From positions 74,731,811 through 74,795,810 of the forward strand of contig OZ020589.1 of assembly GCA_963971535.1 (NCBI GenBank): a DNA stretch of 64,000 nt, written 5' to 3'. Shown here one piece after another: positions 11,726 through 20,816 of the stretch; the stretch's first letter is position 1; every line of letters begins with the position of its first letter. The DNA is from Notolepis coatsorum. Taxonomy: Eukaryota > Chordata > Actinopteri > Aulopiformes > Paralepididae. Both the position numbers and the translations under genes were made by a program. Under the pieces are notes generated by a model. It saw nothing but the letters and a program-made list of their open reading frames with translations. It had not been told where the DNA came from and ran no database searches.

Positions 11726-11903
11726 TGTTGTAGTTTTGGCTGGGTTCCGTATAGCAATAACTGGACAACACACACAAGCTCAGTTGGTAGCCACAGCAAC
11801 AGGTTTAGTGAGCGTCAGGTCAGGAATGCACTACAGACATCATTAGTCGATCACAACACTCTTCAACACGCTGCTCTTAATCGAACCCGAGTACCATATA
11901 TCA
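11726..11903 (-). mobile_element. 3' LTR of gypsy element 1
   Basis: Read on the minus strand the LTR begins TGATATATGG and ends CTACAACA, giving TG...CA ends and 178 bp. It matches the LTR at 16856-17013 essentially base for base over the shared 158 bp, which implies a young insertion. The polypurine tract abuts it on the upstream (minus-sense) side. Confidence 0.88.
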
Positions 11904-11915
11904 CATCCCCCTTTC
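11904..11915 (-). promoter_or_regulatory. Polypurine tract of gypsy element 1
   Basis: The minus strand reads GAAAGGGGGATG directly before the 3' LTR, the expected plus-strand primer position. The TTAA just beyond (11916-11919) is the insertion point of a MITE. Confidence 0.7.
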
Positions 11916-11919
11916 TTAA

Positions 11920-12486
11920 AGGATAACTCCACTATTTTGGGAAATTAGCTTATTTAACATCTTCCCTGGAGTTAGACAAGAAGATGCATACCTTTTTTGT
12001 CTCTGTGCGTGCATTTTAGCTTTGGGAATAGATGCTCCGTTAGCATAGCTTAGCTTCATCACTGGAAGTGAGGCAGGACAGTAGCCTTACAGTGCCTTAC
12101 AGTGTATTGCAAGGTCTGACATTGACCAAACTTGATATGCATGACCTTGGTGGGCTCTAGGTCAACTCCTGAAAAGGGGGTCAATGTCAGACCTTGCAAT
12201 CAAAAGTTAGGGGCGCACTGAAATTATGGCAAGGGTTATTAGCCCCCTAACTTTTGATTGCAAAGTCTGACATTGACCCCCTTTTCAGGAGTTGACCTAG
12301 AGCCCACCAAGGTCATGCATATCAAGTTTGGTCAATGTCAGACCTTGCAATACACTGTAAGGCACTGTAAGGCTACTGTCCTGCCTCACTTCCAGTGATG
12401 AAGCTAAGCTATGCTAACGGAGCATCTATTCCCAAAGCTAAAATGCACGCACAGACAAAAAAGGTAGAAAAAAAAAGAGTTATCCT
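11920..12486. mobile_element. TTAA-flanked long-armed MITE inside gypsy element 1
   Basis: Termini AGGATAACTC and GAGTTATCCT are flanked by TTAA at 11916-11919 and 12487-12490. The internal arms (about 12013-12205 and 12243-12435) are nearly perfect reverse complements around a spacer of about 40 bp, so the single strand could form a very long hairpin. TTAA targets are used by piggyBac- and Kolobok-type transposases; no transposase is present. A diverged relative is seen at 50.4-50.58 kb. The insertion separates the polypurine tract from the pol 3' end. Confidence 0.88.
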
Positions 12487-12660
12487 TTAAGGAAAAGTTA
12501 TTACTCACCTACTGCAGACCAGAATTAGCAAAATACTTCAATCACTTTTCCCAATAGCTTACCAACAGGAATAATGTAACAAATAATAAATTCATATTGT
12601 CAGTATCAGTTGCTTGGGGCCAGAGGTTCCAGAACATAGCCCACCGGTGGAGCTCAACCT

Positions 12661-13210
12661 TCAGCGTTGGCTCGTGTCATAATCGCTGTCGCTGTATCTC
12701 ACAGGCGGCACGACAGCTCTCCCAGATCTGGTGCGGCATGTAGGGGAGTCGCCCGTGCTGGACTGGGAGGGCTGGTTCTGGGCAGGCGGCTCATCCCGCA
12801 GAGTCCATGGCTCGTCCCGCAGAGCTTCTGGCTCGTCGATAGACTCAGGATCAGCATACTCAGGATCAGCATTCTCAAGCAGACTTGGATGAACCGTCCT
12901 CAGGTGGCATCTGTTTCTCCTGAAGATCACGCCTGCCGGTGATTCCACACTGTAAGAGCGTGGCTCTACTCTCTTGCCCAACACGACAGCAGGCTTCCAG
13001 CCTTGCCTTGTTTTCATGTGTACTGTGGTTCCAGGAGTCAGTACAGATAGTGGTCTGGTTCCCACATTGTAGTACTTCTCCCTTCGTGCCTGCAGGTGTT
13101 GGAGCCTGTTATGTATGTTACTTGGGGTGGATGGCTGCAACACTGCGCTGGTGCACGGCAGCGGGCTCCTCAGGACACGTCCCATCAACATCTGCGCTGG
13201 GGAGACATCT
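12661..13210 (-). pseudogene. Gypsy element 1 integrase C-terminal tail
   Basis: In a frame shifted from the main pol ORF, the minus strand gives MLMGRVLRSPLP, then HLQARREKYYNVGTRPLS and VLGKRVEPRSYSVE, the usual post-catalytic region of a gypsy integrase with a small C-terminal DNA-binding fold, and an acidic, Ser/Pro-rich tail ending at 12661. The frame break lies at about 13211 near TAGGCCC. The tail would be part of the pol polyprotein in an intact copy. Confidence 0.8.
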
Positions 13211-15190
13211 AGGCCCTGTCACTGGTGTATTTCTCAATGACAGCAAAGCCAGATGCGGGTCAGTGCCTGTTTTAGCTGCCTTCTTCAGTGTGCGTTTCAC
13301 CATTTTGACCATACTCTCTGCCAGGCCATTGGACTGTGGGTATCCAGGGCTAGAGTGTGTGATCTTGATGCCCCATTCTGCAGCAAACTTCTGCATCTCA
13401 CAGCTCGCAAAAGGAACATGATCACACACTAGCTCTTTGGGAATCCCATGTCTGGAGAAGACTGACTTCAGCCTTTGTATGACTGAGTGGGCAGTCTTGT
13501 CTGGTAGGTTTAGCACTTCTGGGTACTTGGTCAAGTAGTCAACAATCACTAGATAGGATTGTCCATGCAGCTCAAATATGTCAGTCCCCAGTTTCATCCA
13601 TGGCAGTTCTGGTATCTTATGTGACTGGAGAGGTTCTCTTTGATTTTGTGGCTGCATCTGTTGACATGTGGCACACATTTCCACTTTTTTCTCTATGTCT
13701 TGTGCCATTCCTGGCCAGTATAGGACCTTCCTGGCATGGGCTTTCATTCGCTGGACACCTTGGTGTGCAAGATGCAATTTATCCATGATTACTGCTCTCA
13801 TGCTCTGAGGAATGATGATCTTGTCTTCCGTTATTACTACACCATCTCTGATGCTCACTGTGTGACGCATCGGCCAGTATTGGTGTAATATGCCATCACA
13901 GCGTTGTCTCCTTTCTGGCCAGCCCTTTTGGTGTGCTTGTATCACTGCCTGCAACACTTTGTCTGCTGCAGTTGCTTGCTGGAGTTGCTTGAGCATGTTT
14001 TCACTCAACGCATCTGTGGCCTCCATCGCATACACCACTTTCTCATCAAACAGATTCTCAGTGAGATCTCCAACGTGCCCTTTCACCACTGCACGAGAGA
14101 TAGTATCGGCAACATGCATGTCTTTTCCTGGAGTGTATGTGATTTCAAGATCATAGCACTGCAGCTGGAGAAGCATCCGCTGTAGTCTAGCTGGTGCTTT
14201 GCTCAGATGTTTCTTAAAGATGACTTCCAGAGGTTTATGATCCGACTGCACACTCACTGTCTGCCCATATATGTACTGATGGAACCGCTTGGCTGCAAAC
14301 ACAATCGCCAACAGCTCCTTCTCTATTTGAGCATAGTTTTTCTCTGTGTCTGACAATGCTCGGGAGGCATAGCTCAGCGGGTAGCCTTCCTGTAGAAGAC
14401 ACGCCCCCAATCCATCTTTAGACGCATCCGCTTGGATCGTCAAGGGTTTGTGTTTGTCATAAAACTTGAGACTTGGGGCTTGAATGAGAGCAGCCTTCAG
14501 GCTTTCCAGCGCTGCATCATGTTCATGGGCCCACTGCCATGCTGCATCCTTTCTCAGCAGCTGTCTCAGAGGAGCCGTTATTGTGGCTTCCCCTGGAATG
14601 TATTGGGCCAAGTATCTTGTCATGCCTAACAATCTCTGGAGGCCTTTCTTGTCTTCCGGTGCCGGCATGTTGGCGATGGCTATCACCTTTGCATCATCAG
14701 GTTTAACACCCTCTGGTGTGATGATGTGGCCCATGTATTTCACTGTGTCGACTTTGAACTGGATTTTGTCTTTGTTGAACTTGACATTGGCAGCTTGTGC
14801 CCTCTTCATGACCTGCTGGAGAATTTCAGCGTGCTCTTGGTCTGAGGATGCAGCGATTATCATGTCATCAGCTATGATATGTACACCTTCTATGTCACCG
14901 AAGGTCTCACTGTTCTTCTGCTGAAACACTTCACTGGCTGACTTGATGCCAAATGGCAATCTCTTAAAGCGGTAGCGGCCCCATGGTGTGTTGAATGTAC
15001 ACAGCTCAGATGATGGCTCATCCAGTTTCACTTGCCAATATCCATCCTTCTCATCCAGAATGGTGAAGATAGATTTCCCTGCCAGTTTGCAGCAGACATC
15101 GTCTAGAGTGGGAATGGAGTAATGTTGCCTCTGTATGGCCTTGTTCAGATCACAGGGGTCCAAGCACACCCTGAGTTGAGTATTTTTTTT
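13118..15190 (-). CDS. Gypsy element 1 pol: RT, RNase H, integrase
   Basis: A long minus-strand frame carries RT (LRVCLDPCDLNKAI, FTILDEKDGYWQVKLD, YRFKRLPFGIKSA), a catalytic box HIIADDMII, RNase H (LTIQADASKDGLGACLL, DHKPLEVIF), and integrase with an HHCC finger (HLAHQG ... CATCQQ) and D-D-E residues in GTDIFEL, LVCDHVPF and NGLAESMVKMV. The IADD box and overall order resemble the K02A2.6-like gypsy group. The first RT motifs lie in the gag frame: a run of nine T at 15183-15191 separates them, so the copy is frameshifted here and again at about 13211. Confidence 0.9.
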   Translation of the reverse strand, partial: KKNTQLRVCLDPCDLNKAIQRQHYSIPTLDDVCCKLAGKSIFTILDEKDGYWQVKLDEPSSELCTFNTPWGRYRFKRLPFGIKSASEVFQQKNSETFGDIEGVHIIADDMIIAASSDQEHAEILQQVMKRAQAANVKFNKDKIQFKVDTVKYMGHIITPEGVKPDDAKVIAIANMPAPEDKKGLQRLLGMTRYLAQYIPGEATITAPLRQLLRKDAAWQWAHEHDAALESLKAALIQAPSLKFYDKHKPLTIQADASKDGLGACLLQEGYPLSYASRALSDTEKNYAQIEKELLAIVFAAKRFHQYIYGQTVSVQSDHKPLEVIFKKHLSKAPARLQRMLLQLQCYDLEITYTPGKDMHVADTISRAVVKGHVGDLTENLFDEKVVYAMEATDALSENMLKQLQQATAADKVLQAVIQAHQKGWPERRQRCDGILHQYWPMRHTVSIRDGVVITEDKIIIPQSMRAVIMDKLHLAHQGVQRMKAHARKVLYWPGMAQDIEKKVEMCATCQQMQPQNQREPLQSHKIPELPWMKLGTDIFELHGQSYLVIVDYLTKYPEVLNLPDKTAHSVIQRLKSVFSRHGIPKELVCDHVPFASCEMQKFAAEWGIKITHSSPGYPQSNGLAESMVKMVKRTLKKAAKTGTDPHLALLSLRNTPVTGPRCLPSADVDGTCPEEPAAVHQRSVAAIHPK

Positions 15191-16695
15191 TCTGTGATCA
15201 CCAAACTGCTCACCCATGCTGTTGGGTCATTCACAGGGGTTATTACATCTGCTTCCACAAGGTGGCGCAGTGTGACCTTCAGCCTGTCCAGGACAGCAAG
15301 GGGAATCTTCCTGCACCCATGTACCACAGGTGTAACTGCCGGGTCAATGTGTATGTGATGTACACCCGGGAACTCACCCAGCCCGCAGAAGAGAGATGGG
15401 TACATCTCCAGCAACTCCTCTTTAGTGGCTGGAGGTCTCTTCAGCTTCTCTGTTGTGGCTGGAGGTGTCTTCTCAAGTGCATCAATTCGTTTCACAAGCC
15501 GCAGTACTTCACTTGCCTCTCTGCCCATGATCGGCACGGTTGACTGGTTGATCACATAGAAATCAAGCTTGGCTTTAGCCTTAGCAGTTTCACACATCAG
15601 TGTCACGGTCCCTTCAGGCTTCAGACGGTTCCCTCCATACGCTACCAGCACTGTTCTTGTGGGCTGTAGCTGGATATGACCTGGAAATGTCTTTACAATG
15701 GACATAGGCAGCACGTTTCCATCCGCCCCTGTGTCAATCTTGAATTTGACCGGGACATTCCTCACATTGGCCATAGTGTACCATGCAGTGTCTTTACTTT
15801 TAGTGACTGCATCCACTTCCACACATGACACAGTACCTATAAACAGTGAATCTACATCTACCTCAGTCTCAATGTCGTGGACACCACGTCTTATTACTGT
15901 TCTGTATGGTTGGGTGCCCGTCCTGTCAGCTGGTGTAGAACACATCCTCGCAAAATGGTTTTGCCTGTTACATTTGTGGCATACAGCACCATAAGCCGGA
16001 CACTGGCGTGGTTCATGTGTTCTCCCACACTTGTTGCATTGTGCAATCCACTCTCTGTTTTTCTTTTCTGTCCTCCTGTCTTTGTAGAATCTTCCCCTCT
16101 CTGGTTGAGCTGGAGCTCTACTTATGGCTTGCACATATGATTCCCCCACAGCCTGTGTTGTTTGCATAGCTTGCAACTGGCTCCTCGCAGCTTCTGATGC
16201 TCTGCACACATCTACTGCTTTCTCAAGGGTTAAATTCTTCTCCCTCAGTAGCCTTTCTTTCAGAGCAGCATTATTCAGGCTGAACACCAATTTATCTCTG
16301 ATCATTTCGTTCTCACTTATTTTAAACTCACAGTTTCTGCTCTTCTGGCGCAGTTCCGTGACAAACTTGTCCACTGTCATCCCATCAGCCATAGAATGGG
16401 ACCAGAACTGGTACCGTTCAAAAACAATATTCTTCTGTGGGCTGCAATATGTTTCAAAAGCCTTGAGGATTGCATCCACTTTCTTCTCGTCACCCTCAAC
16501 AAATGTGAACGTGTTGAACACATCCAAAGCATCTTCACCAATTGTGTGTAACAGTATGGCCACTTTAATTTTTTCATCCTTTGCAATTGCTCCAGAGGCT
16601 GTCATATACAGTTGAAAACGCTGCTCCCACCTGCGCCAATTCTCTGCCAGGTTTCCCGTGAGTAGCAGCGAGGACGGTGGTTTGAGCTGCTCCAT
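15145..16695 (-). CDS. Gypsy element 1 gag, protease and start of RT
   Basis: A 516-aa frame starts MEQLKPPSSLLL and holds a capsid region (WRRWEQRFQLYMTASG), two CCHC-like zinc knuckles (CNKCGRTHEPRQC and CHKCNRQNHFARMC, near residues 215-250), a retropepsin motif FKIDTGADGNVLP near residue 320, and the first RT segment (FPGVHHIHIDPAV, VEADVITPVND). Gag, protease and pol were presumably one fused frame. The last residues after VITEKK are out of frame because of the homopolymer at 15183-15191. Gag itself appears intact. Confidence 0.9.
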   Translation of the reverse strand: MEQLKPPSSLLLTGNLAENWRRWEQRFQLYMTASGAIAKDEKIKVAILLHTIGEDALDVFNTFTFVEGDEKKVDAILKAFETYCSPQKNIVFERYQFWSHSMADGMTVDKFVTELRQKSRNCEFKISENEMIRDKLVFSLNNAALKERLLREKNLTLEKAVDVCRASEAARSQLQAMQTTQAVGESYVQAISRAPAQPERGRFYKDRRTEKKNREWIAQCNKCGRTHEPRQCPAYGAVCHKCNRQNHFARMCSTPADRTGTQPYRTVIRRGVHDIETEVDVDSLFIGTVSCVEVDAVTKSKDTAWYTMANVRNVPVKFKIDTGADGNVLPMSIVKTFPGHIQLQPTRTVLVAYGGNRLKPEGTVTLMCETAKAKAKLDFYVINQSTVPIMGREASEVLRLVKRIDALEKTPPATTEKLKRPPATKEELLEMYPSLFCGLGEFPGVHHIHIDPAVTPVVHGCRKIPLAVLDRLKVTLRHLVEADVITPVNDPTAWVSSLVITEKKILNSGCAWTPVI

Positions 16696-16840
16696 CTCCT
16701 CTGTTCTGTGCTCTGCTGCGCCGTCCAGACGCTGTTGCTAGCGTTAGCAACAACTAGCCCAACAAAAGTTCATCACTCACTCCGCAAATCCGCTGGGTTT
16801 TATAATCCGTGAGATCGACGTGCGTAGAGTGAAGATTCAG

Positions 16841-16855
16841 CCTCTTCTGACACCA
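16841..16855 (-). promoter_or_regulatory. tRNA primer-binding site of gypsy element 1
   Basis: The minus strand reads TGGTGTCAGAAGAGG immediately inside the 5' LTR. TGG starting flush with the LTR end is the normal minus-strand primer site. I did not resolve which tRNA it pairs with. Confidence 0.75.
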
Positions 16856-17013
16856 TGTTGTAGTTTTGGCTGGGTTCCGTATAGCAATAACTGGACAACA
16901 CACACAAGCTCAGTTGGTAGCCACAGCAACAGGTTTAGTGAGCGTCAGGTCAGGAATGCACTACAGACATCATTAGTCGATCACAACACTCTTCAACACG
17001 CTGCTCTTAATCG
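16856..17013 (-). mobile_element. 5' LTR of gypsy element 1, U3 end missing
   Basis: The 158 bp from TGTTGTAG to TTAATCG match the left LTR exactly as far as I can read. The first 20 bp of the LTR in minus sense (TGATATATGG...) are absent and replaced by unrelated sequence. No target duplication can be matched, which fits a deletion at this edge. Confidence 0.85.
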
Positions 17014-19092
17014 GGTTGTTGTTACAGATGTGAAAATGATCTGGTTGTTGTGTGAGAAACATCATGGTGTTTATATGTACCGTGTACTCACAACTAAGGT
17101 AACTAACCTATGAAGCTATGCTTGGTGACAAGTGAGTAAAAGAATGTTCTTTTCTCAGCCTGTGATGACAATGAACAGTGTGTTCACATATTAACAGGTT
17201 TTCCTGTTTTAACTGGCCGTATTGAGGGTAAAATAAGAGGATTGTGTTTCCCCCCGGTTCCCTGGGGACTTTTTCATCCTCCTATCAGACATGTTGTGCA
17301 CTAGAATTGTGTCTTTTGTGTGGTAGGGATGCGATGTAACCCTTAGCTTGATTGCTGAGGTTGTGCTAAAACTGCTGGAGAAACTTTATTTTCCTAAAAG
17401 AAAAGATGGTTTGGTCGCTGTCGTGTGTGCTTAGCAAGGCCTGTGGCCGATACTAATCGAGAATTATGTATTCTCTCATTGTGAAAAACGGCGTTCCTCT
17501 GTAGAGTGTTTTTGCCATTTTTTGTAGGTGATGATGGGTTGTGTGTGTCATGTGACCTACAACTGGGTTGGACTGGCCACAGAAGCACATGTGTATGTTG
17601 GACCGGGGCTCTTAGAGCCCTCTCTATTCTGTGTTTTTTCCTTAGTAAAAATCAGATAGCAGGTTAGCTCATGCGCTGTGTGGAGCTGTCAAACGCTTCA
17701 TAGAGCTGACTATGACTGTGTCATATTCTCTTTTTGTCATTACATCGTATCATGGGTGTGGGGTCGTAAAGGGGTGAACTGGTAACCTTTCCTCTCCCCC
17801 TTGTTTCTGTCGGTCAGGGGTACACCCCCTGTCCTTCAAGGTTCCCGTCACGTGGCGGTTCGGCACGTTACGGGGGGGGGGCGGGGGGGGGGAAGTTTCC
17901 TGGTCCCACGGCCTGGTATATTGGGCGTGTGCACCGCAGGAATTCCCCCGCCATAGAGTACGTCACCGTGCGCGTCTCTGTTGGTAGGACTTCCGTGTGC
18001 TGTTCAGGTCCATGTGATGGATCTGTTTCAGGGGGGTGGTCAGGGCTCCTCCTCACCAAGCGCCTATTCGGGCCTTCTGTGAGTTCGGACTCCTTCTTCC
18101 ATGTGAGGGAGCCTCCATCAGAGTACAGAGCCTTCCTCCTCAGATTGTCAAAGTGAGTGGACCCTCTAGAAGGTGTCCTATTCTATTGTATATGTATTCG
18201 ATTCAATTCGATTGTTGAGTGTGTATGGGTTCAGTGCCTCTTCCCCGGGGAGCCCTAAAACCAATTTTTTACATGGCTCAAGGTGCAATATATTCTTTTC
18301 AATCTGTACAGCTCGCGTGGGAAGTCTCTCTGGGGATCCCCGTCTCCTTCCTATGGGAGGGTGGTGGGATGTAAAAATGTGAAATTTTTTTACCCCTGGC
18401 TGTGTAGACTGGGATACATACTGTTGATGCTTCCTTCTTTTCTATTCAAAAAGTGTTGGAGTTAGGAAGTGTCACACCCCTCTTGTCGTTCCCCTGGGCG
18501 CCTTGGGGATTCAATGACAGGTCTAAATAGCCTGTTCATTGATGGGGGTGTGTCCCGACGCACGTATAGTGCTAGCTCGCTGTAAACAGGCGACTGACTG
18601 TCACGCCTTGGTTGCTTGTGGTTGAAACGGCGTTTTTATAAAGCAACTGAGATGGGGGTTTTTCCTCTTCCGACGACCAAATCCCACGACCTGGGTTGGT
18701 TTTTCGACGGATTCTCGTTTATGTCTGGGGGATGATGACGGAATGGATCTGAACATATGTAGAGGGGTCTCACGCCCTTGGGGTGGGCCACCAGGCGCGG
18801 TTCGCCCGAACGTCTGGGTGGCGCCTTCTTTTCATGTTAAGATGACACGCATATCTGCCCTTTCTCCTGGAGTAGGCATGTCGGCGTGGTTAGGGCACGG
18901 GACTGGTTCTGGTCACGCTGGTCCGGATCAGTTGAACCCGTTGTCCGCCGGGGATGCAGATCTGCTGTTCTGGTACCCTGAGGGACTTGGGCTTTTTTCA
19001 GGGGGAAAAATGCCAGGTCGGTCCGGGTGTCACGGGGTTAAGCGCTATGGGGACCCTGGTTGGGTACGTTTTTACTCAGCACTGTCGTAATG
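17014..19092. other. Unassigned interior of the DIRS-like unit
   Basis: Increasingly GC-rich with G runs near 17871-17891. A plus-strand stretch 18016-18149 beginning ATGGATCTG and ending in CAAA followed by GTGAGTGG resembles a short exon with a donor site, but it contains a stop and has no recognisable domain. Phrases such as GGGTTAA recur toward the 5S sequences. No gene is supported. Confidence 0.4.
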
Positions 19093-19211
19093 GCTTGCGG
19101 CCATGCCAACCTGTACACGCTCGATCTCGTCGGATCTCGGCCGCTACACAGGTTGGTCCTGGTTGGTACTTGGTTGGGAGACCGCCTGGGAAGGCCAGGT
19201 GCGGTGTGCTT
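19093..19211 (+). pseudogene. 5S rRNA-like sequence, diverged
   Basis: 119 bp follow the 5S rRNA layout: GCTTGCGGCCATGCCAACCTG, then GATCTCGTCGGATCTCGG, a box A region changed to CCGCTACACAGG, TACTTGG..GGGAGACCGCC, and GGGAAGGCCAGGTGC. It differs from the second copy at many positions including box A. It is probably a pseudogene. No T-rich pol III terminator directly follows. Confidence 0.8.
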
Positions 19212-19872
19212 AGGGGCTGGTTCTCCATTCTTTTTCGCTCCTCTCTCGCGCATGGCGAAGAGGGGCCTGTTGGGGTGGTCTTTGACCTCCTCTGGTGACC
19301 CTGTGCTTCCCGTATCGCCAGGCCCGGTCCGAGGTAATGTTCGTCGACCCGTAGGCCTGGGTTAACCCTTTTTTGAAAACTGAGACACTTGTACTGCGGT
19401 ATAGCCGGTGTATACCCGCAGGTGTGTTTTGGAGTTTTTTCTTGAGGGGTTATAGGAACAACCACCGCATTGGGTAACGCCAAGGTGGTTGATTCCCTGG
19501 TGTGTTGGAGCAGTGTCAACTCTCGGGTTCACCGGTTGAGGGTGCCCCTGCACGTTCATGACGTCTGCCAATCGTGTCAGCCTTCTCTGCCTCAACCCCT
19601 CTGGGTGGGGGTTTTTAAATGGAGGCTTGGTCATTCAACAACGCCAGCATACGCCCCTTCCGCCGGGGCGGCTGTGTTCAGCTGTCCCCTCTGGCGCCTG
19701 TCTCGTCCGCAGTCTCCAGGCTAGGGTTAACAGCCTGTTGCCTGGTTTTTCCCCGGTGCGCTGCCTGCTTCCGTTGGTTAACCTTTTTTGTGTGCTTACG
19801 GCCATGCTGACTGCCTGTTCTGCAGGGTCAGTGTGCCAGGCGGTGTACTATTGGGGGGACAGGTCCCGCTCG

Positions 19873-19991
19873 GCTTACGGCCATACCAACCTGAACACGC
19901 CCGATCTCGTCCGATCTCGGAAGCTAAGCAGGTTCTGGCCAGGTTAGTACTTGGATGGGATACCGCCTGGGAATACCAGGTGCAGTAACTG
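19873..19991 (+). rRNA. 5S rRNA gene or recent copy
   Basis: 119 bp closely fit vertebrate 5S rRNA: GCTTACGGCCATACCA, CTGAACACGCCCGATCTCGT, and all three internal pol III control elements, box A AAGCTAAGCAGG, the intermediate element TTGGATGGGA and box C GGGAATACCAGGTGC. A few changes are seen in the stem after box A (GTTCTGGCCA) and the final bases read GCAGTAACT instead of pairing cleanly with the 5' GCTTACGG. No run of four T follows at once, so transcription termination is doubtful. It starts exactly 780 bp after the diverged copy. Confidence 0.75.
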
Positions 19992-20478
19992 AGGGGCCTT
20001 TGTCCGAATACGCTGGCGATGTGGGGGGCGGGGCACTACGTGCCCACCTGGTGGGGTCTTGATGCTGGCATCATGGACTTCTCCGGGCCCCCATTCCAGG
20101 GAGTCCAGTCCTTTTGGTGGGTCTGGGTCTTCCTTCGCGCTCCGCTGCTACGGCCTTGCCACGGGGTTGGGTTTGCCCTTGACCCCGTGATTCTGGGGGC
20201 AGTAACGAGGTTGTTCCTCCGTTCGTTCCCGGGTGGCATGCGGGTTGTGCGTGTGTGTAGTCGTGGGGTCAAGCCACGGTCTGCTCACCCTGTGCGTTGA
20301 GTTGCTTGAGTGCCTCTTCGCACGGTCGGGTCCGTCGCCCTCCCGTGAAGCCCCTAATAGGGGGGATGCCCTCCATTAGGGAGGGTCGGGGGGGCTCGGC
20401 CCTCCCTGTTCTGATGGTTGTGGGGGGCTGTCAGCGGGGTGTATTTGTCAGCCAGCGGCTCCGCTTGGCCTCCCTTTG

Positions 20479-20812
20479 TGCAGTGTGATGCCAAGCAGAG
20501 CCCCTAACGGAACAGAACGTTAGGTTATGGCTATAACCAAGTTCTGTTAGTTAGGGGTGACGCTTGGCATCAGACGGCCGCTGCAGCCCTTGACCTCACC
20601 TTGTGGTGAAAGCTTGGGAAGGAGGAGAGCAGGTGACCACACACCTGCTTATGAAGGTAAGCTGATGAGGGGTGTGGTCAGACTAATACTGGTATTAAAG
20701 GTACATTTGTGGAATTTATTCAGTGCACGTACGCGAGGGAGTGCAGTGCAGTGTGATGCCAAGCGTCACCCCTAACTAACAGAACTTGGTTATAGCCATA
20801 ACCTAACGTTAA
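20479..20812. repeat. Right terminal repeat and internal complementary region of DIRS-like unit
   Basis: 20479-20516 is the reverse complement of the left terminal segment. 20516-20575 and 20754-20812 are inverted copies of each other (GTTAGGTTATGGCTATAACC ... GCTTGGCATC) around about 180 bp. That 180-bp core is the reverse complement of 10743-10915. Juxtaposed outer edges within an internal complementary block are a hallmark of DIRS elements, which replicate through a circle. An alternative is a separate short inverted-repeat element nested at the end. Confidence 0.6.
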
Positions 20813-20816
20813 CACT

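Noticed and set aside
18016-18156. Short exon-like stretch ending in CAAA followed by GTGAGTGG
   Set aside because: The ATG-initiated frame hits a stop before the donor, and the alternative frame has no recognisable peptide or acceptor.
18743-19365. Overlapping GC-rich frames near the 5S sequences
   Set aside because: Several frames on both strands are equally open because of composition, and they run through the 5S sequences.
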